Source of the DNA: Poa pratensis
Lineage: Eukaryota; Streptophyta; Magnoliopsida; Poales; Poaceae
Reading direction: 5' to 3'
Assembly (NCBI GenBank): GCA_947311845.1
Contig: CAMZMU010000060.1
Coordinates: forward strand, 5,188,344-5,252,343
DNA length: 64,000 nt
The position numbers and the translations under genes are program-made. Below the pieces are notes generated by a model, which saw only the letters and a list, made by a program, of their open reading frames with translations, made no database searches and was not told the DNA's origin. Numbering within the stretch: position 1 is the stretch's first letter; each line of letters begins with the position of its first letter. This document shows positions 33,826 through 45,200 of this stretch, in pieces.

Positions 33826-34762
33826 TGTCGGGGGCTGCCCCCGGGTAGGGCAAAGATGATGTGTTATGAGCAGTTAAGGTCTAACCGGATCAAGGAAAGA
33901 AGAGCCGGCTAAGTTATCCGGGTCGGATCTCAAGGCGATTCGGTCAGTCCTACTTCAAGCCAGTGAAAGAAAAGAGGTGAGGTTTAACCGGATCCAGGAA
34001 AGAAGAGCCGGCTAAGTTATCCGGGTCGGTCAGGAAGGACCCGGGTAGGGCAACTCGGATGATGCACAGGGGCCAAGTAATGTCAGTAAAAGTCACGGGC
34101 ACTGTAAGGTTACTGACCGGGGCTCAGAAGACAGCAAGGTGCTGCCACAGGTTTTCCGGGTCACAAGCCCCTAGGCGCTGACTCGGCCTATTCGGGAAAG
34201 GGGCAGTGGCTAGGCTACTGTGGTCTACACTGCCTTAAGCTCAAAGAGGAAAGATAAGCCTGTGGTGAACAGAGGGTGAGCTGGGCTGAGTGACAGTGGC
34301 CAGTGTTTGTCCTGTTCTCCTTGTCCATGCCATTGTCCTCTGCGGCCAGGGGCAAAAGGGTAATTCGGTTACTGTATATAGGCAACACCACCTCCTTCTG
34401 TGGGGAGGATCGACCATTGTGAGCATCATTTCCCCCCCAAGCTTCATCTTCTACCTAGAGCCCGTTCCTTTGTTCATCATACAGCTCAAGGAGCGCTCTG
34501 TACTTGTAAACACTTGAGATATAAGAGAGTAGGCTAGAGCTGCAGTAGGGGTGTTACCTCCACAAGAGGGCCCCGAAGCAGGGTACATCGTGGTGTTCTT
34601 CGCTGTTCTTGGTTTGCTTTGTTCTTGTTGATTCCTGCGAGGTTCTTGTTTGGTCTTCATGCGTGCTTCGTAGGCGCGCAAACCCTCCCCGGTTCCCCCA
34701 ACGCCCAAGCGAGCCCACACTTAAGCCATACCCATGGCATCTGCCGTGACACCACCACGACA
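33826..34762 (+). repeat. 5' LTR of the Tat-like Gypsy
   Basis: TGTCGGGGGCTGCCC to CACCACGACA. A TATA-like TACTGTATATAGG lies near 34370. Open frames within it are not coding genes. Confidence 0.95.
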
Positions 34763-37700
34763 GTTGGCGCCCACCGTGGGGCAAGCATTGGCGTTGGCTG
34801 GGGTTTCCATCCGGACGGGCTCCGTCACTGGTGCCGGCGAGCGGGTCCTCTCCGGGCTCGTGTGCAAGCTCGGCGAGTTCAACTTCATCAGCGACAACGC
34901 GGGGTGCTTCTCCAACAAGCCCTTCCCCGCGGATGGCTTCCTCATGACGCTGGGCAGCTTCGTCACCTACGTCGCCACCGAGCCAGTTCGCGAGTACCCG
35001 GCGCAGGTGCTCGTGGCTGCGGATCCTCCCTCTTTCCGCGCAGCTCGCGGAGGGCGTAGCGCTCGCCCTGGGAGCAGCGTGGAGGTCATGGTGGCTGCCG
35101 CAAACGCTGCTGCAGGCAAAGGAGGTGCCAGCACGAGCGTGCCAGAGGAACTGGCCACGCCAGTCGATCCGGCTGACATGCCGACTCGGACAGCTAAGTT
35201 CCCTAAGGAGAAACCCGATCCGGTTGGTCCCCTTGGCACGTCAAGCAGGGGTGCTTCCTTAGAGGGTATCTTGGAAAAGCTAGCTCGGCCAGTGGCTCCT
35301 GGAGCAAATGTTGATCTTACTGTAGCTCAGCTAGAGGCAGAGCGCCTGAGGTTGCAAAAAGAGGCTCGGTTAGTGATAGAGTCTAGGCAAGAGTTTGATA
35401 GAGACCTGAGAGAATACAATGCTGCCAATGGTATCACAGATGGCTTTACTCCTGTAGTGCACCGCTCGCGCAAGAAAGCCGAGCTACGTAACAGAGGCAA
35501 GGACCTCAACGACGAGTTGGCTAGAGCTGCAGGTTCGAGCTCAAGTAAAGCCACTAGTCATAGGTCCGGAACAGGCAAGCCGGTTTATAGCTCCCCGGCT
35601 AAGAATCTTAGGGCTGCAGCAGCAGCGCGAGCTGAATTAAGTAACCTGACCGGGGATGCTTGGCGCAAGCAGGCGGAGAGAGTGAATGAGCTAGTGGATG
35701 TGTGCAACAGGCAGAATGAGGCCTACAGGAAAGCTAATCCGGATGCTGGTGGTTCCCGGGTAGTTGTCTCGGTTAGGGCTGCTAGCCAGAAGTCTAAGGG
35801 GCAAGCGTCCTCTCCGCATGTTGGGATTGACCGAGCCCAAAGTGTGAACTCGGGTAAGAGCAAGCAGCTGCAAACTTATGATGCGGTATACGCAAGCAAG
35901 CAACTTGCAGCCCAAGGAAAAGGCGGACAAGGCAGAAACAGTGGTGGTCAAGGCAATCCGGGTACTGGAAGGGAGAATTCGGCTGGCCGAGGTCAACCGC
36001 CTCGCCACCCCGGACAGCAAATGATGGCACAGGTGCAGCAGCAGAGTGGTGGCCAGGTGGGCTACCGTTATGACGATGGCAATTCGGCTATGGCGCGAGC
36101 CGGATACCAGACGTATGACAATGCACTGGCGTCGAGACTGGGGCCTCGGATGTTGGATCCGGATGATCAGCGTCTCAAATTGGACAGAATCTACCAGTCC
36201 GAGAAGCTGGAAGAGCAGGGCCCACCGGGTCCACCATGCTTTGGACCTCGGATAATGAATGAGCCAAGTGTGCCTTTGTTTCAGCTCGGCCGCAACACGA
36301 AGCCGTATAATGGGAGCACCAAGCCACAGGATTGGCTGACGGACTATGTATCATCAGTGCACATTGCGGGGGGCAATCGCCGATGGGCGGTCCGGTATCT
36401 CCCGCATATGTTAGAAGGTCCAGCCCGGATCTGGTTGAATAACTTGCCGCCGGGTAGTATCAATTGTTGGATGGATTTGGAACAGGCGTTTAACAGCAAC
36501 TTCTCCAGCACCTACAAGAGGCCAAACCGACCTCAGCTCCTGGCTGCGTGCAAGCAGGAAGAGAGGGAGACAGACCGAGAGTATTTGACTCGGTGGAGCA
36601 ACATGCGCAATTCTTGCGAAGGTGTAGTGGAGGAGCAGGCCATTTCATGGTTTGCACAGGGATGCAGGCATGGTACACCACTTTGGCAGAAACTCCAAAG
36701 AGATATGCCGAAAACCCTGGCAGATATGATCCGGATAGCAGACACGTATGCGCTGGGTGATCCAACACAGCCCGCATTGGATGCAGTGGGAGCAAACAGG
36801 AGGCAACCAGTTAATAACCGAGTTGGACCATTAAGGCCTAGTGACCGACATGAATTCGGTTACAAGAGAAGAGATCCGGATTACAGATACGGTTCTGATC
36901 AAGTTGCTGCGGTAAACATGGATCAACCCGGTGGAGGAGATGCGCAGAGGCAGAAAACTGATGGTCCAGCTTGGAGGCCGAATCAAGGTGCTTGGCCGAA
37001 GAAAGTGTGGGAGGGACCAAGTCCACCTCTGACTTTTGAGTCCAGATTAGATGGGCCTTGCTGTTATCACACCACCGATCCGCGCAAACCGGCTAATCAT
37101 TCGACCCGGAACTGTAGTTGGCATCACCGCATTCAGGCGGAAGGTCAAAGAGGACCACCTCAAAGAGGTGCTCCTAGACCGAATTTCAGGCCAAACATGC
37201 CGCTAACCGGAGCCAATGCGACCCCGGTCAACGCTGGAACTCCAAGGCCAGCAGCAACGAAGCCGGTTAACCTGGTGAACATGGGAGGCAGTGACAATGG
37301 TGATGGCCCAAGTAGGCAAGGTGGATACCCTGGGAATGATTACAAGGAAGCACATCAGAGTTATGTGGTTTTCGTGACCGAGCCAACTGACAAGAAAAGT
37401 CAGTTGAGACGAGCAAAGGAGGTGAATGCCGTGATGCCAGCAGTTCCAAAGTACTTGAACTGGTCTGAGCAGGAGATCACTTGGAGCAGGGCGGATAACC
37501 CAAGGATCATGCCAAGCCCAGGGAACTATGCACTGGTGGTGGATCCAACTTTGGTTGGACCCAAGCTGAACGTGAAATTTAGCCGAGTCTTGGTCGACAA
37601 TGGCAGTGCCATAAACATCATGTATCGGGACACAATGATCAAGTTGGGTATTTCGCCGAATCAGTTGCAACAGAGCAGCTGTACTTTCCATGGCATAGTA

Positions 37701-38177
37701 CCCGGGGTATCTTGTTCCCCCATGGGTAAGATCTGGGTAGATGTGTTGTTCGGTACCAGGGACAATCACAGGCTTGAGAGTCTCGAGTTCGAGGTGGTGG
37801 ATTTGGAAAGCCCATACCATGCTCTGCTTGGCAGGCCAGCATTAGCCAAGTTCATGATATCTACTCATGTGGCCTACCTCAAGATGAAAATGCCTGGCCC
37901 GAATGGTGTTATCACCGTTGCGGGAGACTACAAGAAGGCCATACAGTGTGCTACAGTTGGTTCCAACTTAGCCGAATCACTGGTGATACAAGCTGAAAAG
38001 AGCAAGATGCACGAGGTGGTGGCAATGGCGAAGTCGGCTCAGTTAGGCGTGCTGGCCATGACCAACCCGGATGGCGGCGCAACCTTTGAAGTGCCCAAGG
38101 AGACAAAGAAGATCCCCATTGACCCGGAGAACCCAGAGCGCATGGCCATCATTGGAGCCGGTTTGGGCGAGAAATAG
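34734..38177 (+). CDS. Tat-like Gypsy gag-protease
   Basis: The open frame runs 1147 codons to TAG at 38175-38177. Its first ATG (34734) is inside the LTR and before the primer site, so a later start such as codon 71 (34944, MTLGSFVTYVATEP) is more likely. A long Ala/Arg-rich region is followed by the retrotransposon gag domain near residues 540-680 (GNRRWAVRYLPHMLEGPARI, AISWFAQGCRHGTPLWQKLQ). The retropepsin comes next, with active site LVDNGSAINIMY near residue 955 and the second-lobe motif YHALLGRPALAKF. No classical CCHC knuckle is evident. The frame continues in phase after the TAG into the reverse transcriptase, so gag and pol form one polyprotein interrupted by one stop. Confidence 0.9.
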   Translation: MASAVTPPRQLAPTVGQALALAGVSIRTGSVTGAGERVLSGLVCKLGEFNFISDNAGCFSNKPFPADGFLMTLGSFVTYVATEPVREYPAQVLVAADPPSFRAARGGRSARPGSSVEVMVAAANAAAGKGGASTSVPEELATPVDPADMPTRTAKFPKEKPDPVGPLGTSSRGASLEGILEKLARPVAPGANVDLTVAQLEAERLRLQKEARLVIESRQEFDRDLREYNAANGITDGFTPVVHRSRKKAELRNRGKDLNDELARAAGSSSSKATSHRSGTGKPVYSSPAKNLRAAAAARAELSNLTGDAWRKQAERVNELVDVCNRQNEAYRKANPDAGGSRVVVSVRAASQKSKGQASSPHVGIDRAQSVNSGKSKQLQTYDAVYASKQLAAQGKGGQGRNSGGQGNPGTGRENSAGRGQPPRHPGQQMMAQVQQQSGGQVGYRYDDGNSAMARAGYQTYDNALASRLGPRMLDPDDQRLKLDRIYQSEKLEEQGPPGPPCFGPRIMNEPSVPLFQLGRNTKPYNGSTKPQDWLTDYVSSVHIAGGNRRWAVRYLPHMLEGPARIWLNNLPPGSINCWMDLEQAFNSNFSSTYKRPNRPQLLAACKQEERETDREYLTRWSNMRNSCEGVVEEQAISWFAQGCRHGTPLWQKLQRDMPKTLADMIRIADTYALGDPTQPALDAVGANRRQPVNNRVGPLRPSDRHEFGYKRRDPDYRYGSDQVAAVNMDQPGGGDAQRQKTDGPAWRPNQGAWPKKVWEGPSPPLTFESRLDGPCCYHTTDPRKPANHSTRNCSWHHRIQAEGQRGPPQRGAPRPNFRPNMPLTGANATPVNAGTPRPAATKPVNLVNMGGSDNGDGPSRQGGYPGNDYKEAHQSYVVFVTEPTDKKSQLRRAKEVNAVMPAVPKYLNWSEQEITWSRADNPRIMPSPGNYALVVDPTLVGPKLNVKFSRVLVDNGSAINIMYRDTMIKLGISPNQLQQSSCTFHGIVPGVSCSPMGKIWVDVLFGTRDNHRLESLEFEVVDLESPYHALLGRPALAKFMISTHVAYLKMKMPGPNGVITVAGDYKKAIQCATVGSNLAESLVIQAEKSKMHEVVAMAKSAQLGVLAMTNPDGGATFEVPKETKKIPIDPENPERMAIIGAGLGEK
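34765..34782 (+). promoter_or_regulatory. Primer-binding site TGGCGCCCACCGTGGGGC
   Basis: The 18-bp site begins 2 bp after the 5' LTR. TGGCGCC-type sites are usual for plant Gypsy elements. It is absent after the 3' LTR, where TCGGT and Copia gag follow. Confidence 0.8.
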
Positions 38178-41100
38178 GAAAGCGCGCTCTGCCATTTCCT
38201 CCGTGAGAATCGGGATATCTTTGCATGGTCGGCTAAGGACCTGCCTGGTGTTCCGAGGGAATTGGCAGAGCACTCTTTGTTTGTCAGGCCAGAAGTAAAA
38301 CCGGTTAAGCAACCGACTAGGCGTCTCTCAGAAGATAGAAGAAAAGTGGTGCTCGATGAGCTGGCTAAGCTACTGGCAGCCGGATTCATTATGGAGGTGC
38401 TGCATCCAGACTGGATATCCAATCCGGTTCTGGTAGAGAAGAAGAAGGACGAACCAGCTGTGGTCAAGGTGTGGCGCATGTGTATAGACTTCACCAATCT
38501 GAACAAGGCGTGTCCGAAGGATCCATTTCCTTTACCTCGGATTGATCAAGTGATCGATTCCACTGCTGGGTGTGAGTTGTTGTCTTTTATTGATGCGTAC
38601 TCTGGTTTTCACCAGATACCACTGAACCCTAAAGATCAAATAAAGACTGCTTTTATTACCCCGTATGGGGCGTATTGCTATCGTGTCATGTGTTTCGGTT
38701 TGAGAAATGCCGGTGCTACTTATCAGAGATGTATGCAGAAATGCCTACACTCCCAGATGGGCAAAAATGTGCAGGTCTATGTCGATGATATTGTTATCAA
38801 AACTAAAGAGAAACATACTCTCCTCGGGGATCTCGAGGAGACATTTGTGAACTTGAGAAAATATCGGTTGAAATTGAATCCGGATAAATGCACCTTTGGT
38901 GTCCCGGCTGGAAAGTTGCTTGGCTTCCTTGTATCAAGCCGAGGCATTGAAGTTAACCCGGCTAAGATCCGAGCCATAGAAAACATGAAATTGCCTAAGT
39001 GTCTAAAAGATGTGCAAAAATTCACCGGGTGCTTAGCCTCATTAAGCCGGTTTGTGAGTCGGTTAGGAGAGAAAGCTTTGCCCTTATATCAATTGATGAG
39101 AAAGAGCACCGGGTTCACATGGACCCCACAGGCAGATTCGGCTTTCAATGAGTTGAAAAAGATGTTGTCCACTGCTCCAGTTTTGGCATCACCTTTGCCG
39201 AGTGAACCGATGTTGCTTTACATTGCGGCCACTAACCGGGTCGTAAGTGTGGTTATTGTGGTAGAAAGAGAGGAAGAGGGCAAATCCGTGCAGAGGCCGG
39301 TGTACTATTTGAGTGAGGTGATCTCAACTTCGAAGCAAAATTATCCTCACTACCAGAAGATGACATATGGTGTGTACCTGGCGGTCAAGAAATTGAAACA
39401 TTACTTCCAAGAGCACCCGATTACAGTGGTGTGTGAAGCTCCAATTGCGGAGATCATTGGGTGCAAAGATGCAACTGGCCGAGTTGCCAAATGGGCGATA
39501 GAAGTGTCTCCTTACACACCACATTATGAGAGAAGAGACGCTATCAAGTCTCAGGCTTTGCCGGATTTCCTTTGTGACTGGGCTGAGATGCAATATGAGC
39601 CACCTAAACCGGATTACAATTACTGGAGGTTGCACTTTGACGGTTCCAAATGCAAAATCGGGCTAGGTGCTGGAGTGGTGCTCACATCACCAAAACAGGA
39701 TCAATTGCGATATGTATTGCAGATTCATTTCTCAGCGTCAAACAATGTAGCCGAGTATGAGGCACTGATCCATGGGCTTAATGTGGCTCGGGACATCGGC
39801 GTTCGCCGAATTGAATGTTTCGGTGATTCGGATTTGGTCGTACAGCAATCTTCTGGAAATTGGGATGCTCTTGATGCCAATATGGCACTGTATCGGTTTC
39901 ATGTTCAGAAAATTTCGGGATTTTTTGAAGGCTGTGAATACAAGCATATACCTCGGCTGGAAAACCAAGCTGCAGATGTTCTGTCAAAACTCGGGTCGTC
40001 TAGGGAGGCAATCCCACCCGGAATATCCTTGAATCATCTAAGGGTCCCTTCAATCAAACCGTCGCCTGATTCCGAGTCGATTTTTATTCCCAAGCAAGAA
40101 TCCGAAGCTATTCCTATGAATGTTGACGTTGAGTATATCGAGGAAGACCCGGGGACTGCATGCCCGGACTCGGGGACTGCTCACGCAGATTCGGAAAATG
40201 CTAACCGAGTCTTGGGAAAGAGGAGTAGAGATGATGATGCTAACCGGATTGTGGGGAATGGACAGAAGCTGATAGAAGAGATAATGGCGGCCAAACCTGT
40301 GGAAGAAAATGAGCACTTGTTCCCTTTGCATCCAGTACCAGAGTGGGCTGAAGAGATCATGAAGTTCATCGAGGAAGGAAGCTTGCCAAGCGATGAGACC
40401 AAGGCTAGGCGTGTCCAGAGGAGATCCAAGGCTTATACCATCATCAACAAGGAGTTATACAAAAGAAGTGTAACCGAGGTGTTGCAGCGCTGCGTGGAGC
40501 CAGCAGAGGGCAAGGAGATGCTCCTAGAGATACACCAAGGTGAATGTGGACATCATTGCAGTACAAGAGCCCTGGTGGCTAAAGTGTTCCGGCATGGATT
40601 TTATTGGCCCACTGCTCATGCAGATGCGGAGGACATAGTCCGCAGGTGTGAAGGATGCCAGAGATTTGCTAAGCAAACACACTTACCCGCATCGGCACTG
40701 AAGACAATTCCTATTACTTGGCCATTTGCGGTGTGGTGTTTGGATATGGTGGGAGATTTCAAGCCGGCTAGGGGCAACATGACACATATGCTGGTGATGG
40801 TGGATAAGTTCACCAAGTGGATAGAGGTGAAACCAATACGGAAAGTGGATGGCCGTTCGGCTGTAATCTTCTTGAAAGAAATCATTTTGAGATACGGATA
40901 CCCTCATAGCATCATCTCGGATAACGGCACAAACTTTGCTGTCGGAGAGTTTGCCCGATTCTGCATGAATAAGGGGATCCGGTTAGACATAGCCTCAGTG
41001 GCACATCCAGAGTCCAATGGGCAAGTGGAAAGATCAAATGCTCTAGTGTTAGCCGGCATCAAGGCTCGTCTCATTGAACCATTGTTGAAAACTCCAGGGT

Positions 41101-41609
41101 GCTGGATAGATGAAATCCCATCAGTTCTATGGGGTCTAAGGACTACACCGAATCGGTCAACAGGCTATACGCCATTCTTTCTGGTGTATGGGGCAGAAGC
41201 TGTCCTACCCACTGACATAGAATATGATGCACCAAGGGTGGCAATGTACACTGAAACCGAGGCAAAGGAGGCCCGGGAAGATGCAGTGGATCTGCTAGAG
41301 GAAGCAAGAGAGTTGGCCCTGTCTCGGACAGCAATATACCAGCAAAATCTCAGGCGTTATCATAGCCGGAAAATCAGTCCTCGAGTGTTTCATGAGGGTG
41401 ATCTAGTGCTGAGGCTGGTGCAGCGCAGCAAAGGCCGACACAAATTGTCACCTCCATGGGAGGGACCATTCATTGTGAGCAGGGCTATGCACAATGACTC
41501 GTACTATCTTATAGATGTACAGGAACCAAGGGAGGATGGCTTGGACAGACCCGGACAGGAAACCAAGCGACCTTGGAATGTAGCTCTGCTTCGACCCTTC
41601 TACTCTTAA
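38178..41609 (+). CDS. Tat-like Gypsy reverse transcriptase, dual RNase H, integrase
   Basis: The frame continues from the TAG (ESALCHFLRENRDIFAWSAK) and has its first ATG at 38262. Reverse transcriptase motifs are WRMCIDFTNLNKACPKDPFP, FGLRNAGATYQRCM and the catalytic YVDD at 38778-38789. A first, degenerate RNase H (YYLSEVISTSKQNYPHYQKM) is followed by a second, complete-looking one (LHFDGSKCKIGLGAG, NNVAEYEALIHGL, FGDSDLVVQQ, NQAADVLSKLGS). The integrase finger (HHCSTRALV ... CEGCQRF) and DDE core (WCLDMVGDFKP, IISDNGTNF, HPESNGQVERSN) end with LRPFYS. These enzymes copy and insert the element. Apart from the upstream amber codon, the frame is intact. Confidence 0.93.
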   Translation, partial: ESALCHFLRENRDIFAWSAKDLPGVPRELAEHSLFVRPEVKPVKQPTRRLSEDRRKVVLDELAKLLAAGFIMEVLHPDWISNPVLVEKKKDEPAVVKVWRMCIDFTNLNKACPKDPFPLPRIDQVIDSTAGCELLSFIDAYSGFHQIPLNPKDQIKTAFITPYGAYCYRVMCFGLRNAGATYQRCMQKCLHSQMGKNVQVYVDDIVIKTKEKHTLLGDLEETFVNLRKYRLKLNPDKCTFGVPAGKLLGFLVSSRGIEVNPAKIRAIENMKLPKCLKDVQKFTGCLASLSRFVSRLGEKALPLYQLMRKSTGFTWTPQADSAFNELKKMLSTAPVLASPLPSEPMLLYIAATNRVVSVVIVVEREEEGKSVQRPVYYLSEVISTSKQNYPHYQKMTYGVYLAVKKLKHYFQEHPITVVCEAPIAEIIGCKDATGRVAKWAIEVSPYTPHYERRDAIKSQALPDFLCDWAEMQYEPPKPDYNYWRLHFDGSKCKIGLGAGVVLTSPKQDQLRYVLQIHFSASNNVAEYEALIHGLNVARDIGVRRIECFGDSDLVVQQSSGNWDALDANMALYRFHVQKISGFFEGCEYKHIPRLENQAADVLSKLGSSREAIPPGISLNHLRVPSIKPSPDSESIFIPKQESEAIPMNVDVEYIEEDPGTACPDSGTAHADSENANRVLGKRSRDDDANRIVGNGQKLIEEIMAAKPVEENEHLFPLHPVPEWAEEIMKFIEEGSLPSDETKARRVQRRSKAYTIINKELYKRSVTEVLQRCVEPAEGKEMLLEIHQGECGHHCSTRALVAKVFRHGFYWPTAHADAEDIVRRCEGCQRFAKQTHLPASALKTIPITWPFAVWCLDMVGDFKPARGNMTHMLVMVDKFTKWIEVKPIRKVDGRSAVIFLKEIILRYGYPHSIISDNGTNFAVGEFARFCMNKGIRLDIASVAHPESNGQVERSNALVLAGIKARLIEPLLKTPGCWIDEIPSVLWGLRTTPNRSTGYTPFFLVYGAEAVLPTDIEYDAPRVAMYTETEAKEAREDAVDLLEEARELALSRTAIYQQNLRRYHSRKISPRVFHEGDLVLRLVQRSKGRHKLSPPWEGPFIVSRAMHNDSYYLIDVQEPREDGLDRPGQETKRPWNVALLRPFYS

Positions 41610-42222
41610 AGGGCGCAATGTATGTATTTCAATTTATCATGAATGAAATCGCAGTAATCCGAGTCTGGACTCGGGGACTGCTTCGTCCTTATGCGTGTGT
41701 TGTTTATTACGGCTTTGTTTGTTGCCGTTCATGTGCCGAATCGCTTTGAACCTTGTTCTGAGTTTCAGTAATGTATGTTGTGTTGTTGATCTCGTGACTC
41801 GACTGACAAACACCAAAATGGTAGTCAAGAGCAGAGATGAGGAATATGGGAAACATGAAAATGGACACGGGGACTCGGTCCAAAACCGATTCGGCACATG
41901 TCGTTTACTAACCCCTGTTATTTATTTTTTTTTTCGTTTATGTTGAATGATTCTAAACCACAACTCGCATGTTTCAAGTACTGTATGCTATGATTCCTAT
42001 CTTGTGACTCGACTGTCAAAACACCCAAAGAGGTAGACAAGAGCAAAGATTTGGCAAAAGTAGTAAACAAGAAAACAGACTCGGGGACTCGGTTTAAGAT
42101 GATCCAACATAAACCTTGTCCGGATCACGTTAAGCATGATAAGCATAGTCTCGAAAGAACTTAAAATAGTCTATTACATCTGCTCCCGGCATACCGGGGA
42201 TTTAATGTTTTTGTTAAGTACT
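41610..42222 (+). other. Non-coding spacer with repeated purine-tract-like motifs
   Basis: No gene is seen between the pol stop and the end of the antisense gene. The motif CTCGGGGACT or a close variant occurs near 41669, 41869 and 42080, and again at 40150-40180, 43731, 43820 and 43940. It resembles TTCGGGGACTACTG directly before the 3' LTR at 47212. Confidence 0.6.
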
Positions 42223-45200
42223 TCAGGGGGCAGCGGACTCGGTCGCGGCAGACTCGGTCATAGGAGTTTCAGTTGCGGGAACTTCTGTGGGAGGAGCTTC
42301 GGTTAGCGGAGCTTCGGGCGCGCGAACCTCGGTTACGGGTATTTCGGTGGAAGTGGACGCGGTTACGAGAGGTTCTGTTGCTGGAGCAGATTCGGAAGAT
42401 GGTGGCGCTCCGGAAGTAATCTTGACTGGAGAGCTTGAAGGATGGGCGGATTCGGAAATTTCCGGATCGCGTGAAGCCTGTTTAGTAATCACAGTCAAGT
42501 TAGTGGCTGAAATCACAAAAGACTCGGTTGGAGTTTGTTCGGTGAGCTTGGCCGAGTCGGAGGCTGGTACCTTGCTGGATTTTTCTTCATCAGACTCGCC
42601 CTCTGAGTCGGCATATTCTTCAGCGGAGGCGTCGTCTGATTCCTCTTCTTCAGTGTCTTCTCCATCCGAGTAGACTGGAGCCTCCAGATCAAGATGCTTG
42701 GTGCGTGCAAATTCGGCCATGAAGTTGGCGGCTTCTTCACGGATCTTGATCCGGATAGGGTCTGTAGCCCATGAAGAACCCTCGCGAAAGGAGCGCACTT
42801 TGGCAAGGTCAATCAGCTCGTACCAGGACATGATGAATAACAAAGCTGCGTCAGCACCAGCGCGGGCAGACGAAGACCTCCACTGTTTTAACCGGGTCAT
42901 TGCTTGATCCAGGTCTCTGATCAGCTCCTCCACGGGCACAACTTGCCGCGCTTCAGGAAACAAGATTCGGTGAGCCTTGAGACTTGCATTAAGCAGACCA
43001 ATGTGGGAATCCTTCAGAGGAGCAATCCGAGCCTTAAGTGCTGTAATATGATCTTCGATGTCCCATGTCTCGGATAGGGGAGCCTCGGTTAATTTAGCTC
43101 TCTCAGCTCGGGCGTTTCGCACAGCCTTGGCGGCTTGAAGCCGAATGCTGGTAAACTCTCCTACAAACAAATAAGCTAATACTGAGTTCAGCAAGAAGGA
43201 ACACAATCATATGTATCGGTTAAGAGCAGAAAGAAAAAAGGGGATTCGGTGAACTTACGATCCATGTCATCGTTAAGGCTAGCAAGTTGAGCCAGCCATT
43301 TCGCACTGGCCGCTTGGTGAGCAGCCAGTTCTTCTTTAGCAGCTTTCAGTTCAGCTTCAGACTCGGCCACTGTGGTTTGAATCTGCTTATCCATTTCGGC
43401 TCGCCTCTGTAGCCCGGCGTGCAAAGTGTCTCGCTCCTTCTGAATTGTATCTTTCTCCTTTTGGAGCGTGTCTCTCTCCCTCCGCAGTGCATCCCGCTCT
43501 CCTTTAACTTTGTTCTTCACTTTTTCAACCCGGTCAAGCTCCCGCTGGACTCGGGCTACCTCTGATTTTTCCTCGGATAAAGCACGCTTTTGCTCTTCCT
43601 CTTTGCTATTCATCTTGAGGACCAAGGCATCAAATGATTTTTGGAGCTTGTGGTACTGGTTGGCAAGCTGCTTAAAGAGGTCGCTGCGAGTGCCCGTGCT
43701 TTCCTGAAAGAAAGTAGATAGCGTCAAAAGAGACTCGGGGACTGATACCCGAGACAAGGTGGAGCCAAAACAAATCTCGGAGATTGGCCGAGACTGACCG
43801 AATCGGTTAAAAAGAAACCCGGGGACTGGGGGTCTCACAGTTTTTTCAGTTAAGAAAAAGATCATGATCAAATTTTTTAAAAGATTCAAGCCGAATGACT
43901 TTCTTACTCCAAAGAGTATCAGTCGTTCGACCCGAATCTCGGGGACTGGGTGTATACTATTTGATCATGACGAACTAAAAGCAAGATTCGGCAAACTTAC
44001 CTCGAAGACTTGGTGCGATGCAGTAAACGCAACCTTCACTGAATGAAGAGATTGCATCATTCGGCTAGGACCAGCAGGGTGCGGCGTTGCAGCGGAAAAG
44101 CCTGGTGCAAGGTCCACGGCGTTCCAGGCCTCAATAAAGTCATTGGCAGTGCTGAGCTTAGGCTTGGCTTGGCCGGATTGAATGGCAGAGGAGGTAGCGG
44201 TGGTTTGCTTGACAGCAATCACTTGCTTATCCGGAGTGGAGGAAGTTGTGCCAAAGACAACTTGAGTCGGCTTGGGTGGAGGTGATGCACCCGGGGTCTG
44301 TCTCTGATGTTGCGGTTTCTGTGGTTTCTCGGAAGTTTGTTGCTGTTGTTGCTGCTGTTGCTGCTCTTCAGGGGTTACTTGTGGTTGTTGCTGCCTCGGT
44401 TTCTTCTTCTTCTGCTGCTGCTCTTGGCTCAGTGCAGATTGAGTTGCAGGAGCAGGACGGGAATCCGGCTTAGGTGTGGACTTAACCGATGTCTTAGCCT
44501 TTTCCTTCTCCAGCTCCTTCAAAGGACGTGGCCAGCTTGAATCTCGGATTGGAGCCGAGGTTTCCTCACTCTCCAAGTCGATAACCGGCTCTGAGATGGG
44601 AGTCGGCTGGGGAATATTGGTAGTTGGGACACGCGTGGGTGAGGTGGCAGTTCGGTCAGGAGACTGGGTTTCCATGGCCGTATCCAATGGAGGAATGGGA
44701 GAAGAGATGGATGAATGAGTCTGCGCGGTGATGAGGACATCACTGCATAAAGCAAAGCAAACAGTTAACTCGGATAGATATGACTCGGTTAATAGAGGAA
44801 GAAAGCAAATAAAGTTCGGTCAATGTTACCCCTTGGTGGTGGGCATCGGTTTGACACGGCTCGGCTTGTCGCCGGATTTCTTTCTTCGCTTGGTCTCTGG
44901 GGCATTTGTCTCGGGCGCCTCAGCGCGTTTCCGAGATGTCTCTTGGGTATCATCTTTGGCTGGAACATAAGGTGGTGGTAACCATGAAATCGGAATAGCA
45001 TTGATGGGTTCTAAGATGCAGCAATCTTCATCTTCCTCGTCGGAAAGGTTGTGAGTGTTTGATTGCTTACCCTTGCGGACTGGCTTGGCACGGGGAATGG
45101 GCAAATAGTCATCCGTATCCGGATCTTCTTCGCCCTCGCGCGGCGGGCTGAGATCCGGTGTCCATGCCTTGGTGGAGAGATCTCCGTCTTCAGTAAGTTG

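Noticed and set aside
34241..34784. Short frames inside the Gypsy LTRs (also at 47628-48150)
   Set aside because: Both LTR copies carry them identically because the LTRs are identical; no domain or start context supports coding.
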